Part shown: positions 10,698-17,667 of the stretch, one piece after another | Numbering within the stretch: the first letter of the stretch is position 1 | How the letters are laid out: each line of letters opens with the position of its first letter | Assembly: GCA_002358875.1 (NCBI GenBank) | Contig: DEPS01000041.1 | Location: forward strand, 22,756 to 43,304 | Direction of reading: 5' to 3' | Length of the DNA stretch: 20,549 nt | DNA from: Lachnospiraceae bacterium UBA3386 | GTDB lineage: Bacteria; Bacillota; Clostridia; Lachnospirales; Lachnospiraceae | Position numbers and translations under genes: made by a program | Notes under the pieces: model-generated | The model's database searches: none | What the model was told of the DNA's origin: nothing | What the model saw: the letters and a program-made list of their open reading frames with translations, nothing else

Positions 10698-10756
10698 GTC
10701 AGGGTCAAAAAGGGGGAATGCCGAATCTGCTTCGTCAAATACCTTTTGACCCTGAC
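10698..10756. repeat. Long inverted repeat between glnA and the SRAP gene
   Basis: GTCAGGGTCAAAAAGG (10698-10713) and CCTTTTGACCCTGAC (10742-10756) are complementary over 15 bp with one bulged A, around a 28-nt spacer. Neither strand has a U tract after it, so it is not an ordinary terminator. It could be an operator, a cruciform, or the ends of a small decayed mobile element. Apart from this and the two promoters, nothing else is visible in 10463-10868. Confidence 0.6.
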
Positions 10757-10783
10757 AACATTTACACTATGCCTGACTGTTTT

Positions 10784-10812
10784 TTGACATCAGAGAAAAT
10801 ACACCCTATCAT
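10784..10812 (+). promoter_or_regulatory. Promoter of the SRAP gene
   Basis: TTGACA (10784-10789) and TATCAT (10807-10812) are spaced by 17 bp. A start near 10819 leaves a leader of about 50 nt. Confidence 0.7.
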
Positions 10813-10868
10813 AAGAATGCTGCAAAACGCCTTAAAACAACGCCTTAAAACATTGAAAGGAGCCCTTT

Positions 10869-11477
10869 ATGTGCTGCCGATACTGGACAGACGAATCCCC
10901 AAAGTTACGGCCGATCGTCGAGGAGATGAACCGCTCACCGCTCGCCGCCAGGTGGCGGAAAACAAGTGAGATCACCGCTTATGGCGAGATCCGTCCGACA
11001 AACATCGTGCCGGTGATCGCGCCGGACAGATACGGCCGGCAGGCCGTTTTCCCCATGAAATGGGGCTTTACCGGCAGGTCGCTCCTTCTCAACGCGCGCG
11101 CGGAGACAGCGGCGTCAAAGCCCACCTTCGCAGAGGCATGGAGACGGCACCGCTGCATCGTCCCCGCGTCCTGTTATTTTGAATGGGAGCACCTGCCCGG
11201 AAAAAACGGCAGAACTCGCACCGGAGACAAGTTCATGATCCGACCAAAGGGCGCTTCCGTGACCTGGATGTGCGGCCTGTACCGGATCGAGGACAGGCTG
11301 CCCGTGTTTGTGATCCTGACCCGCGAACCGGGCGAAGAGATCCGTTTCCTGCATGACAGGATGCCCCTGATCCTGCCCGAAAATCTGATCGGGGAATGGA
11401 TCCGCCCCGATGCCAGGCCGGAAGATCTGCTCGCAAGCGCCCTCACCGAAATGGATTTTTCCAAAGCACAGGAGTAG
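10869..11477 (+). CDS. SRAP-family (HMCES/YedK-like) abasic-site DNA-protein crosslink protein
   Basis: SRAP proteins shield abasic sites in single-stranded DNA by forming a thiazolidine crosslink through Cys2 after Met removal. At 202 aa the length is normal. Catalytic residues sit where expected: Cys2 (MCCRYW), Asn75 (NARAET), Glu105 (YFEWE) and His162 (LHDRMP). E. coli YedK uses Cys2, Asn75, Glu105 and His160. The segments IRPTNIVPVI and MKWGF also fit. The second residue pair is Cys-Cys where many members have Cys-Gly. The ATG has AAAGGAG six bases upstream. It is on the plus strand with its own promoter, next to the HTH-Uma2 gene and flanked by minus-strand nitrogen genes, so it looks like a housekeeping or defence-related insertion. 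Confidence 0.92.
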   Translation: MCCRYWTDESPKLRPIVEEMNRSPLAARWRKTSEITAYGEIRPTNIVPVIAPDRYGRQAVFPMKWGFTGRSLLLNARAETAASKPTFAEAWRRHRCIVPASCYFEWEHLPGKNGRTRTGDKFMIRPKGASVTWMCGLYRIEDRLPVFVILTREPGEEIRFLHDRMPLILPENLIGEWIRPDARPEDLLASALTEMDFSKAQE

Positions 11478-11488
11478 AGGAAAAGTAT

Positions 11489-11509
11489 TTCCATATATGG
11501 AATTTTTTT
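11489..11509 (+). repeat. Palindrome with T tract after the SRAP gene
   Basis: TTCCATATATGGAA is a perfect 14-bp palindrome followed by seven T. It may be a weak terminator for the SRAP gene. It also contains one of three TTTCCATAT motifs in this gap, so it may be a protein-binding site instead. Confidence 0.45.
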
Positions 11510-11529
11510 CGCACCTTAAGCCGAAATAA

Positions 11530-11572
11530 TTTCCATATTACACTTGATTTTCTGACCACTTAGTGCTATTAT
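11530..11572 (+). promoter_or_regulatory. Promoter of the HTH-Uma2 gene with adjacent TTTCCATAT site
   Basis: TTGATT (11544-11549) and TATTAT (11567-11572) are spaced by 17 bp. A TTTCCATAT motif (11530-11538) ends 5 bp upstream of the -35 box. Further copies lie at 11488-11496 and 11614-11622, the last inside the leader. The arrangement would suit autoregulation by the HTH domain of the downstream protein. Confidence 0.55.
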
Positions 11573-11658
11573 ATCCTTGTCGAATCACCCGCCGCTTCAT
11601 GTGTTGGATATTGTTTCCATATTTTCCACTTTATTTACTATTTGCGGAGGAATAAAAA

Positions 11659-12642
11659 ATGGCAGAAATCACATTAAAGATATCCATCGAAAAGATGCGT
11701 GCCAGGAAAAAAGAACTTGGCTATACATATAAAGATCTGGCTGAATTTTCAGGTGTGCCGCTCCCGACTGTTCAGAAAATTCTTGGAGGTTTTACAAAAT
11801 CTCCACGCTATGAGAATATGCGCGCTCTATGGGATGTCCTCTGGCCTGACGGCGTACCATCAGACCCCCGCCCGGCCGGCACTTCCACCGGCCATGACAG
11901 GTCTGACATGCCGTTTTCATATCCGGACCTGAGTAAGGACCTTCGTGAAGAAGGATTTGCCGCTGAACCACCAGCACCTTATTATGCAGATCCTGCGCAG
12001 CTGCACGGTACACACCGAAGTCCGGTCAGAAGGGCACCCCAGGGAGATTCCTATCCGCTTCTTCCCCACAAGCGCCAGGGGGATTACACGGCACAGGACA
12101 GAGACATGCTCCCCGAAGATATACGAACAGAGCTTATTGACGGCGTGATTTATGATATGGCAGCTCCAAAATCCGTCCACCAGATCATCGTCGGAGAAAT
12201 TTTCAATCAGCTTTATAACCAGATCGAAAAATGCGGAAAGGACTGTCTTGCTTTCACAGCACCTTCAGACGTCTGGCTCACCGGGGATGATAAAAATATC
12301 TTCCAGCCGGATATATACGTGATCTGCGATCTGAACATGGTCGACGCAGACGGCTGGACAAGGGGGGCGCCGCCCTTTATTGTCGAAGTGCTGTCTCCTT
12401 CCACGCGCAGCAGGGACATCCTCCTCAAAGCATACAAATATTACCGCGCGGGTGTTCATGAGTACTGGATCGTCGACCCCGACAAAAAAAGGATCCTTGT
12501 CTATGATTATGACAAGGATCCTGATGGAACAGTCAACACAGCCTACTCCTTTGATGATGTCATCCCGATCAGTTTCAGCGGCGGTAAATGTTCTATTGAT
12601 TTTAAAAGAGCAGCAGATGTCCTGCGCCGGATCGGCTGGTAG
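11659..12642 (+). CDS. HTH-Uma2 fusion: XRE-like helix-turn-helix plus PD-(D/E)XK nuclease-fold domain
   Basis: The product is 327 aa. Residues ~10-60 look like a lambda-repressor-type HTH (YKDLAEFSGVPLPTVQKIL). Residues ~65-135 are a Pro/Arg-rich linker without recognised domain. Residues ~136-325 are a Uma2 (DUF820) domain, with ELIDGVIYDM at 158-167, Asp218 (QPDIYV), Glu243 (IVEVLSPSTRSRD), Lys257 and the GVHEYWIVDP block. The Uma2 family has a restriction-endonuclease-like fold; its substrates are largely unknown and DNase activity is predicted rather than generally shown. Start ATG follows GGAGGAATAAAAA. The HTH could bind the gene's own TTTCCATAT motifs. Possible roles are defence, genome maintenance or mobile-element control; the sequence does not decide between them. 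Confidence 0.85.
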   Translation: MAEITLKISIEKMRARKKELGYTYKDLAEFSGVPLPTVQKILGGFTKSPRYENMRALWDVLWPDGVPSDPRPAGTSTGHDRSDMPFSYPDLSKDLREEGFAAEPPAPYYADPAQLHGTHRSPVRRAPQGDSYPLLPHKRQGDYTAQDRDMLPEDIRTELIDGVIYDMAAPKSVHQIIVGEIFNQLYNQIEKCGKDCLAFTAPSDVWLTGDDKNIFQPDIYVICDLNMVDADGWTRGAPPFIVEVLSPSTRSRDILLKAYKYYRAGVHEYWIVDPDKKRILVYDYDKDPDGTVNTAYSFDDVIPISFSGGKCSIDFKRAADVLRRIGW

Positions 12643-12652
12643 GCACTGCTCT

Positions 12653-12704
12653 GCATACCTCTAAGTCCGGCACCCTGCCGTCCGGCTTAGAGGTATGCTT
12701 CTTA
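12653..12704 (+). terminator. Terminator between the Uma2 and amt genes
   Basis: GCATACCTCTAAG (12653-12665) and CTTAGAGGTATGC (12686-12698) form a perfect 13-bp stem. CCGG/CCGG pairing extends it, and TTCTTAGTT follows on the plus strand. It sits between convergent genes 20-75 nt from each stop codon and may serve both, but U-richness favours the plus strand. Confidence 0.75.
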
Positions 12705-12730
12705 GTTACTCCACATCGTTACTCCACATC
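12705..12730. repeat. Exact 13-bp tandem duplication across the amt stop codon
   Basis: GTTACTCCACATC is present twice without a gap. On the minus strand each copy encodes the last amt codons and stop (GAT GTG GAG TAA C). The first copy read stops translation, so the second lies in the 3' untranslated region. Confidence 0.9.
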
Positions 12731-14536
12731 CTGCAGGGCAGCGTAGTCCTCCTCGCCGGTGCGGACCTTGACGACCTTCATGACATTGTAGACAAAGATC
12801 TTGCCGTCGCCGATATGTCCGGTATACAGGGCCCTCTTCGCAGCCTCGATCACTCTCTCCACGGAGATCTTGGAGATGACGACCTCGACCTTCACCTTGG
12901 GCAGAAGAGTCGAATCAACGACAGCGCCCCTGTAGCGCTCTGTGGAACCCTTCTGGATGCCGCAGCCCATGACCTGGGTCATGGTCATGCCGGTCACGCC
13001 CAGCTCGTTCAGCCTCTGCTTGAGCTCGTCAAACTTGCTGAGGCGGCAGATGATGGAGATCCTGTAGATACCCGTATCGGGGATGAGCCCCTCCGCGGAA
13101 ACCGCTGTCTTTCCTGAACCGACAGATCTTCTGTCCGCCGCTGCGCTCTTTGCCCTTCCGGTGGTGTCTACGACCTTGACCGCGGCGCTGATCTGCTCAG
13201 GGGAAGCCATATCATACTCCTCCTCGCCAAGATCAGTGTTCTCGTTTACATCCATCACCATGTTGCTGACGTCGCTGATGGCAAAACCCGAGTAAGCGCT
13301 CGTCAGGCCGTGCTCATGCATATCCAGTCCGTCGATCTCCACCTGTGCCGGGACCCGCAGACCGACAAAAGCGTCAATCAGCTTGAAAACTATAAACATG
13401 ACCACAAGCACGTATACGTCGATCGAAACGATGCCGAGTGCCTGGACCCCCAGAAGATGTGCGCCGCCGCCATAGAACAGGCCCTTCATGACGCCGTCTC
13501 CCCCGTTGGAAAACAGACCGACTGCGATGGTTCCCCAGATGCCGTTTGCCATGTGCACAGAGACCGCACCGACAGGATCATCGATTTTTGCTACATTATC
13601 AAAAAATTCAACTGAGAAAACGACCAGAATACCGGCCACAATGCCGATGAAAAAGGCTCCGAGAGGCGTCACGCAGTCACAGCCCGCCGTGATGGCGACC
13701 AGACCTGCAAGAGCCGCGTTGAGGGTCATGGATACATCGGGCTTGCCGTAACGCTTCCAGGTAAAGATCATCGTGACGACTGTCGCCACAGCGGCTGCCA
13801 GGTTGGTGTTCATAAATACCAGGGATGCAGAGAAGGCATCCGCGCCGTCCGCCATGGAGACTGTCGACCCGCCGTTGAATCCAAACCAGCAGAACCAGAG
13901 AATAAATACGCCAAGCGCCACCGCCGTCATGTTGTGCCCGGGAATAGCGCGTGCCTTTCCGTCCTTATCGTACTTTCCGATACGGGGGCCAAGCATCCAG
14001 GCGCCCAGGCAGGCGATCACGCCGCCCACGTTGTGCACGACCGCGCTGCCGGCAAAATCGTGGAAGCCCAGACCGGACAGCCAGCCGCCGCCCCATGCCC
14101 AGTGCCCGCCGATCGGATAGACCAGAAGCGAGATCGCTGCAGAATACAGGCAGTAAGCCTTGAAATTTGTCCTCTCCGCCATGGACCCGGAGACGATCGT
14201 CGCGGCTGTCGCGCAGAACACCGTCTGGAAGATCACATAGCACCACAGAGGCATCGCCTGGGGCACCACCGTGTTCTCAGGTCCATAGATCCCGCGGATC
14301 ATAGGATCCAGCCTTCCGATGATGGGGGCAGTGCTGCCGAACATCAATCCGAAGCCCACCAGCCAGTAACACGGCGTCCCGATACAGAAATCCATCATGT
14401 TTTTCATCAGGATATTGCCGGTATTTTTTGCCCTCGTCAGTCCTGCCTCACACAGGGCAAAACCAGCCTGCATGAAGTAGACCAGAGCCGTCGCAACCAG
14501 TACCCACGTCACTGTTGAAACATTGAATTCTGCCAT
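12719..14536 (-). CDS. amt: Ammonium channel (Amt) with fused C-terminal PII (GlnB-like) domain
   Basis: This membrane protein conducts ammonium and carries its own PII nitrogen sensor. It is 605 aa. The Amt part (about 1-420) shows FALCEAGLTRAKN, FHDFAGSAVVH with the first pore His, and VHMANGIWGT with the second. A linker rich in Ala, Ser and Arg follows. The PII domain starts near 488: YRISIICRLSKFDELKQRL, a T-loop with GSTERYRGAVVD (Tyr near 534), and the B-loop TGHIGDGKIFV, which binds ATP/ADP. In other bacteria a separate GlnK blocks the Amt pore through its T-loop; here the tether should make that local. The start is the ATG at 14534-14536 with AAGGAGG eight bases upstream. A TTG 36 codons earlier gives a non-Amt extension and is rejected. 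Promoter, 17-bp operator and leader hairpin link it to glnA and gltB. Confidence 0.95.
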   Translation of the reverse strand: MAEFNVSTVTWVLVATALVYFMQAGFALCEAGLTRAKNTGNILMKNMMDFCIGTPCYWLVGFGLMFGSTAPIIGRLDPMIRGIYGPENTVVPQAMPLWCYVIFQTVFCATAATIVSGSMAERTNFKAYCLYSAAISLLVYPIGGHWAWGGGWLSGLGFHDFAGSAVVHNVGGVIACLGAWMLGPRIGKYDKDGKARAIPGHNMTAVALGVFILWFCWFGFNGGSTVSMADGADAFSASLVFMNTNLAAAVATVVTMIFTWKRYGKPDVSMTLNAALAGLVAITAGCDCVTPLGAFFIGIVAGILVVFSVEFFDNVAKIDDPVGAVSVHMANGIWGTIAVGLFSNGGDGVMKGLFYGGGAHLLGVQALGIVSIDVYVLVVMFIVFKLIDAFVGLRVPAQVEIDGLDMHEHGLTSAYSGFAISDVSNMVMDVNENTDLGEEEYDMASPEQISAAVKVVDTTGRAKSAAADRRSVGSGKTAVSAEGLIPDTGIYRISIICRLSKFDELKQRLNELGVTGMTMTQVMGCGIQKGSTERYRGAVVDSTLLPKVKVEVVISKISVERVIEAAKRALYTGHIGDGKIFVYNVMKVVKVRTGEEDYAALQDVE

Positions 14537-14565
14537 TTCATCTTCCTCCTTCACTTCAGGGTACC

Positions 14566-14763
14566 GGGAACCATTCACTTTTTTGTGACAGTTCCCGAAA
14601 ATTCCGGTCTTATCCCCCTTTGGATCTGCACTGCCCGTGAACAATAACGAATGTACCCTTATACGCAGGAAAGTCCGGGCTCTGAACTGAACCCGGACTT
14701 CCTTGCCCCTGCCTTATTTATGTTTTCCATATCAATATCATTCGGGCGGTAGGCCTCCCGCCC
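14566..14763 (-). promoter_or_regulatory. amt 5' leader with three further hairpins
   Basis: Below the terminator-like hairpin the ~280-nt amt leader can form three more stems: GGGCGG/CCGCCC at about 14743-14763, a ~15-bp stem joining AAGTCCGGG and CCCGGACTT at about 14657-14704, and GGGAACTGTCAC with GTGAATGGTTCCC at 14566-14596. None is followed by a strong U tract. The Shine-Dalgarno lies about 20 nt after the last. With the attenuator, promoter and operator, this fills the gap from 14537 to 14944. Confidence 0.5.
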
Positions 14764-14766
14764 TTT

Positions 14767-14809
14767 AAAACAGAAAAGGCACTGCAGGTATTCCCCGCAG
14801 CGCCCTTGC
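14767..14809 (-). promoter_or_regulatory. amt leader hairpin, attenuator-like (GCAAGGGCGC variant)
   Basis: In transcript sense GCAAGGGCGCTGC pairs with GCAGTGCCTT around an 11-nt loop, followed by TTCTGTTTT. It begins only 12 nt below the -10 box, so it is at the very 5' end of the RNA. It is the most diverged of the four copies. Confidence 0.6.
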
Positions 14810-14820
14810 TGATATTCATC

Positions 14821-14849
14821 ATTATACGCACCGAAGCAAAAAACGCAAA
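14821..14849 (-). promoter_or_regulatory. amt promoter
   Basis: A perfect -10 TATAAT (14821-14826) lies 17 bp from a poor -35, TTTGCG (14844-14849). The weak -35 with an operator just upstream suggests dependence on an activator. Confidence 0.72.
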
Positions 14850-14854
14850 TGTTA

Positions 14855-14871
14855 TTGTATACAAATATACA
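14855..14871 (-). promoter_or_regulatory. 17-bp operator upstream of amt promoter
   Basis: On the minus strand the site reads TGTATATTTGTATACAA, matching the gltB and glnA sites at 15 of 17 positions across all three. Its palindrome ends 5 bp from the -35 box. Confidence 0.7.
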
Positions 14872-14917
14872 ATTCTTTTTTTCTTATTTTTGTGCAGATT
14901 TATCATTTTTTAAATAC

Positions 14918-14951
14918 TTCTTAAAAGCTTCCTTAAAAAGCTTCTTAAAAA
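14918..14951. repeat. Three tandem CTTCYTTAAAAAG-like units at the end of the PEP-domain gene
   Basis: Units of 11-13 bp (CTTCTTAAAAG, CTTCCTTAAAAAG, CTTCTTAAAAAG) run across the stop codon of the PEP/pyruvate-binding protein. They contain AAGCTT palindromes that could pair weakly, and bring several in-frame stops. No strong terminator is visible between this gene and the amt promoter. Confidence 0.55.
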
Positions 14952-17635
14952 GAGTCAGGTCCCGGTACGGCATCCGGTTCCGCCATTCCAACCAGAAGAT
15001 GTTCCCCGGACATATCATAATAAAGGGTGAGGCCGCTCCCCGAGGTCCCGCAGACCTGCACGATCTCCTCCAGCCCCGCTGCATCGGAAGCATCCTGAAG
15101 ATAATCCGTCAGAGTGTTTCCGAACTGCCGAAGAAGTCCGGGATTGAAATGAACAGTGCTCTTTGTCTCAAACACGGCAGTATAGAGGATCCCGGCCTCC
15201 ACGAGATCCTGGAAAATATGACTGCCATAGCTCAGCTCCGGGATGTATCCGGCTTTTGATTCAGAGACCTCCGCGATCATGTCAAATTCACTGATATCCG
15301 AAAAAGCCGAGGGCACGCCCAGCTCAGGCGAAGTTGTACAGATCCGTCCCGGCGTCAGGAGCAGCATCCGTTTTCCCTGTCCCCGGAGCTTCCAGTTCAC
15401 GGCGGAAAGGACATCCCGCACTCTGTATTTCTCACGATAGGGCATCTGATAGTACCTGACCGCATCGACATAGACCACCACGTCCACTAAAAAGCAGCGC
15501 GAAAAACCCATGGAGACTCCCTTTGTCTCCAGAAGGATCTGCCGGTCCGGCATCGCCGGGATCATAACAGCTTCTGCCTCCCTGGTCTGCTGTAGCGGCC
15601 TGCACTGCAAAAGATCAATCACGTATTCTCCGCCCTGAGAGACATTTATCGTAAATTCGATGTCCACGGGATATTCATATGCCTCTTTCAAAAGCCTTAG
15701 GATCCCCCGCATGTCCTCCATCAGCTGCCCGTTTCTGACCAGGCCCTCGCAGGACACATAGTAAACACTGCGGTCAATTCCCCGGTCCCGGAACATCCTC
15801 TCCACGTCGTAGTCATGAGACAGCAGAAGCCTTGTCAGATATCCGGGGATCTGCCTGCGGACAGGCTCCGCTTCGTATCCCTTCACTTCTCCGGACGCAA
15901 AGCTGACGGCATCGATCAGACGCTGGGAAAACTGGTGCCGGTCAGAAGAAGAGGTCAGAAGCGTCTTTGAAGGAGCTTCCAGCATCACAAGGCGCGGGTA
16001 GGAACCGGTCCTGCGGTCCACAGCCGCCGTACCCAGTCCCATCACAAGGCGGAGCATGCCGCAGTCCTGCGATGCGGCCCCGCCCTCCGGGCTTTCCGCC
16101 GCGTTTTCCTTTTGTCCTCCGCCGGCAGCCGAGGTTGTTTCACTGCTAAACCGATACGGACTCGCAGAGTAGCCCACTCCGGCCGCACAGGGCATATAAA
16201 ATTCCGCATAGCGGGACCCGGAGACCCTCTGCACCAGGATCGCCATCTGTTCATCCCGCTTATCCAGCCCCCGCCGCCTGCGGTAATCAAGGGCCGACAG
16301 GCTCATGGTGCTGGCATAGACTGTCCGCACGGCCTGCTCAAACTTCTCCAGCCGCTCCTCCAGATCTCCCGTTCCCGCGCAGAAGACAGACTCATATTTT
16401 CCCGCAAAAGCATTTCCGAATCCATCTTCAAGGATCGAGCTGGAGCGCACGATCACCGGGTCATTTCCATAGTATTCAAGGAGACGGCAAAATTCCTTGC
16501 GGATCACCTCCGGAAACCGCCCGGTCCGCAGATGCTCCGCCTGTTCCTTCGCCAGGGCAAAATACCCTTCCTCCGTCCTCTGCCGCACCCGCAGATCCCA
16601 AAAGCCGTTATCCACGATATATGTGTAAAAGACGTCCGAACCGATATAGAAAGAATCGTGCGGCTCGATCCGGCTGTAGATGTCCGGACGCAGGTTTTCC
16701 GTCAGCTTGCGGGCCAGCAGCATTCCGGCCGCCTTCCCGCCGATCATCCCGGTCCCCACCATCCTGTCGTGGATCTCAAAATAATCCTCCGGGCTAAAAT
16801 TCTCTTTGATCAGCTCCCGCAGGCGTTCATCCCTTGTCAGCATGATGTTACACATCCGCCCGCATTCCTGTGTCACATCCAGACCGCTCTCATACTTGAT
16901 CCTGGTCTTCTGAAAAAACCGCTCCCAGCTGTCCATGTTCTGGTTGACCGACGGGGAGGATCTGTTCATCTGGCGGTAAAAATGGCTGACCTGCACCCCT
17001 TCCGTCTCCGGAGCGAAAGTCCCTTCCTCAACTCTGTACAAATGCGGCTGGAACATTGTCTCCGAAGACCGCTCCCAGACCTTCACAGGCCGCACATGCA
17101 TGGACCGGATCCTTTCTTCCTTTTCGTCTGAAAAGACATCCAGAAACAGCTGGGTCGTATCCCGGATCTTCGCGATCGCATCAAAGGAATGCCTGCCGCG
17201 GAGCACAGGAAAATAGGCCACTGTATCCAGAATAAACAAAAACGGACAGGTCAGATGGAAAAAATCTCCCATTAACAGATCCGTTGCCCACGCCGCCTCC
17301 AGCTCGGAGAGACAGTCAAAGACATAGAAGGCATCAAAGCCCTCCTTCTCGATCAGGTTGTGGATCTCCACCGTAAACGTTTCAAACCGGTGGGACAGCG
17401 GCACATGGACGACCTTGAGCCCGTCCATATCAGGGAGGATCGGTTCGTGCTCCGCAAACCGGATATACAGCAGATTCCTTCCATCCCGGATCGCCTGCCT
17501 GGCGAAAGCTCCCGCAAAAACGCGGAACTCATCCAGAGAATCCACCTCCCAGACGACATTATCCCCCATACGGATATTGTCAAGCGCTCTATCCATCGCC
17601 GGGATCCCGGACATGATCCTGTCAAAAGCTGCCAT
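14945..17635 (-). CDS. PEP/pyruvate-binding (PPDK N-terminal) ATP-grasp protein with degenerate KaiC-like N-domain
   Basis: The product is 896 aa; its exact reaction is unknown. Residues ~1-215 follow a KaiC/RecA-like pattern (GIPAMDRAL, then the Walker B-like strand YVFDCLSEL). Where Walker A should be there is GDNVVWEVDSLDEF, with no GKT, so ATP binding there is probably lost. From ~295 the PPDK/PEP-synthase ATP-grasp begins: GGKAAGMLLARKL near 299, VIVRSSSILEDGFGNAFAGK near 396, and VDIEFTINV with LLQCRPLQ near 680. A C-terminal block includes LTPGRICTTSPELGVP and YGSHIFQDLVEA. The phosphohistidine swivel and PEP TIM barrel of true PPDK are absent. Gly/Ala/Glu-rich residues ~496-524 look inserted. 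AAAGGAGGGAG precedes the ATG. It begins 32 nt after purF, so the two are probably co-transcribed. Confidence 0.83.
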   Translation of the reverse strand: MAAFDRIMSGIPAMDRALDNIRMGDNVVWEVDSLDEFRVFAGAFARQAIRDGRNLLYIRFAEHEPILPDMDGLKVVHVPLSHRFETFTVEIHNLIEKEGFDAFYVFDCLSELEAAWATDLLMGDFFHLTCPFLFILDTVAYFPVLRGRHSFDAIAKIRDTTQLFLDVFSDEKEERIRSMHVRPVKVWERSSETMFQPHLYRVEEGTFAPETEGVQVSHFYRQMNRSSPSVNQNMDSWERFFQKTRIKYESGLDVTQECGRMCNIMLTRDERLRELIKENFSPEDYFEIHDRMVGTGMIGGKAAGMLLARKLTENLRPDIYSRIEPHDSFYIGSDVFYTYIVDNGFWDLRVRQRTEEGYFALAKEQAEHLRTGRFPEVIRKEFCRLLEYYGNDPVIVRSSSILEDGFGNAFAGKYESVFCAGTGDLEERLEKFEQAVRTVYASTMSLSALDYRRRRGLDKRDEQMAILVQRVSGSRYAEFYMPCAAGVGYSASPYRFSSETTSAAGGGQKENAAESPEGGAASQDCGMLRLVMGLGTAAVDRRTGSYPRLVMLEAPSKTLLTSSSDRHQFSQRLIDAVSFASGEVKGYEAEPVRRQIPGYLTRLLLSHDYDVERMFRDRGIDRSVYYVSCEGLVRNGQLMEDMRGILRLLKEAYEYPVDIEFTINVSQGGEYVIDLLQCRPLQQTREAEAVMIPAMPDRQILLETKGVSMGFSRCFLVDVVVYVDAVRYYQMPYREKYRVRDVLSAVNWKLRGQGKRMLLLTPGRICTTSPELGVPSAFSDISEFDMIAEVSESKAGYIPELSYGSHIFQDLVEAGILYTAVFETKSTVHFNPGLLRQFGNTLTDYLQDASDAAGLEEIVQVCGTSGSGLTLYYDMSGEHLLVGMAEPDAVPGPDSF

Positions 17636-17667
17636 ACTCCCTCCTTTCCTGTGAAACAGCGGTTTCT

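Noticed and set aside
10718..10969. A small plus-strand ORF overlapping the SRAP start
   Set aside because: It begins inside the inverted repeat, overlaps the SRAP gene in another frame, has no Shine-Dalgarno, and lies mainly upstream of the likely transcription start.
14537..14644. A longer amt product starting at an upstream TTG
   Set aside because: The added 36 residues resemble no Amt terminus and lie over a conserved-looking hairpin. The ATG with AAGGAGG gives the normal Amt N-terminus.
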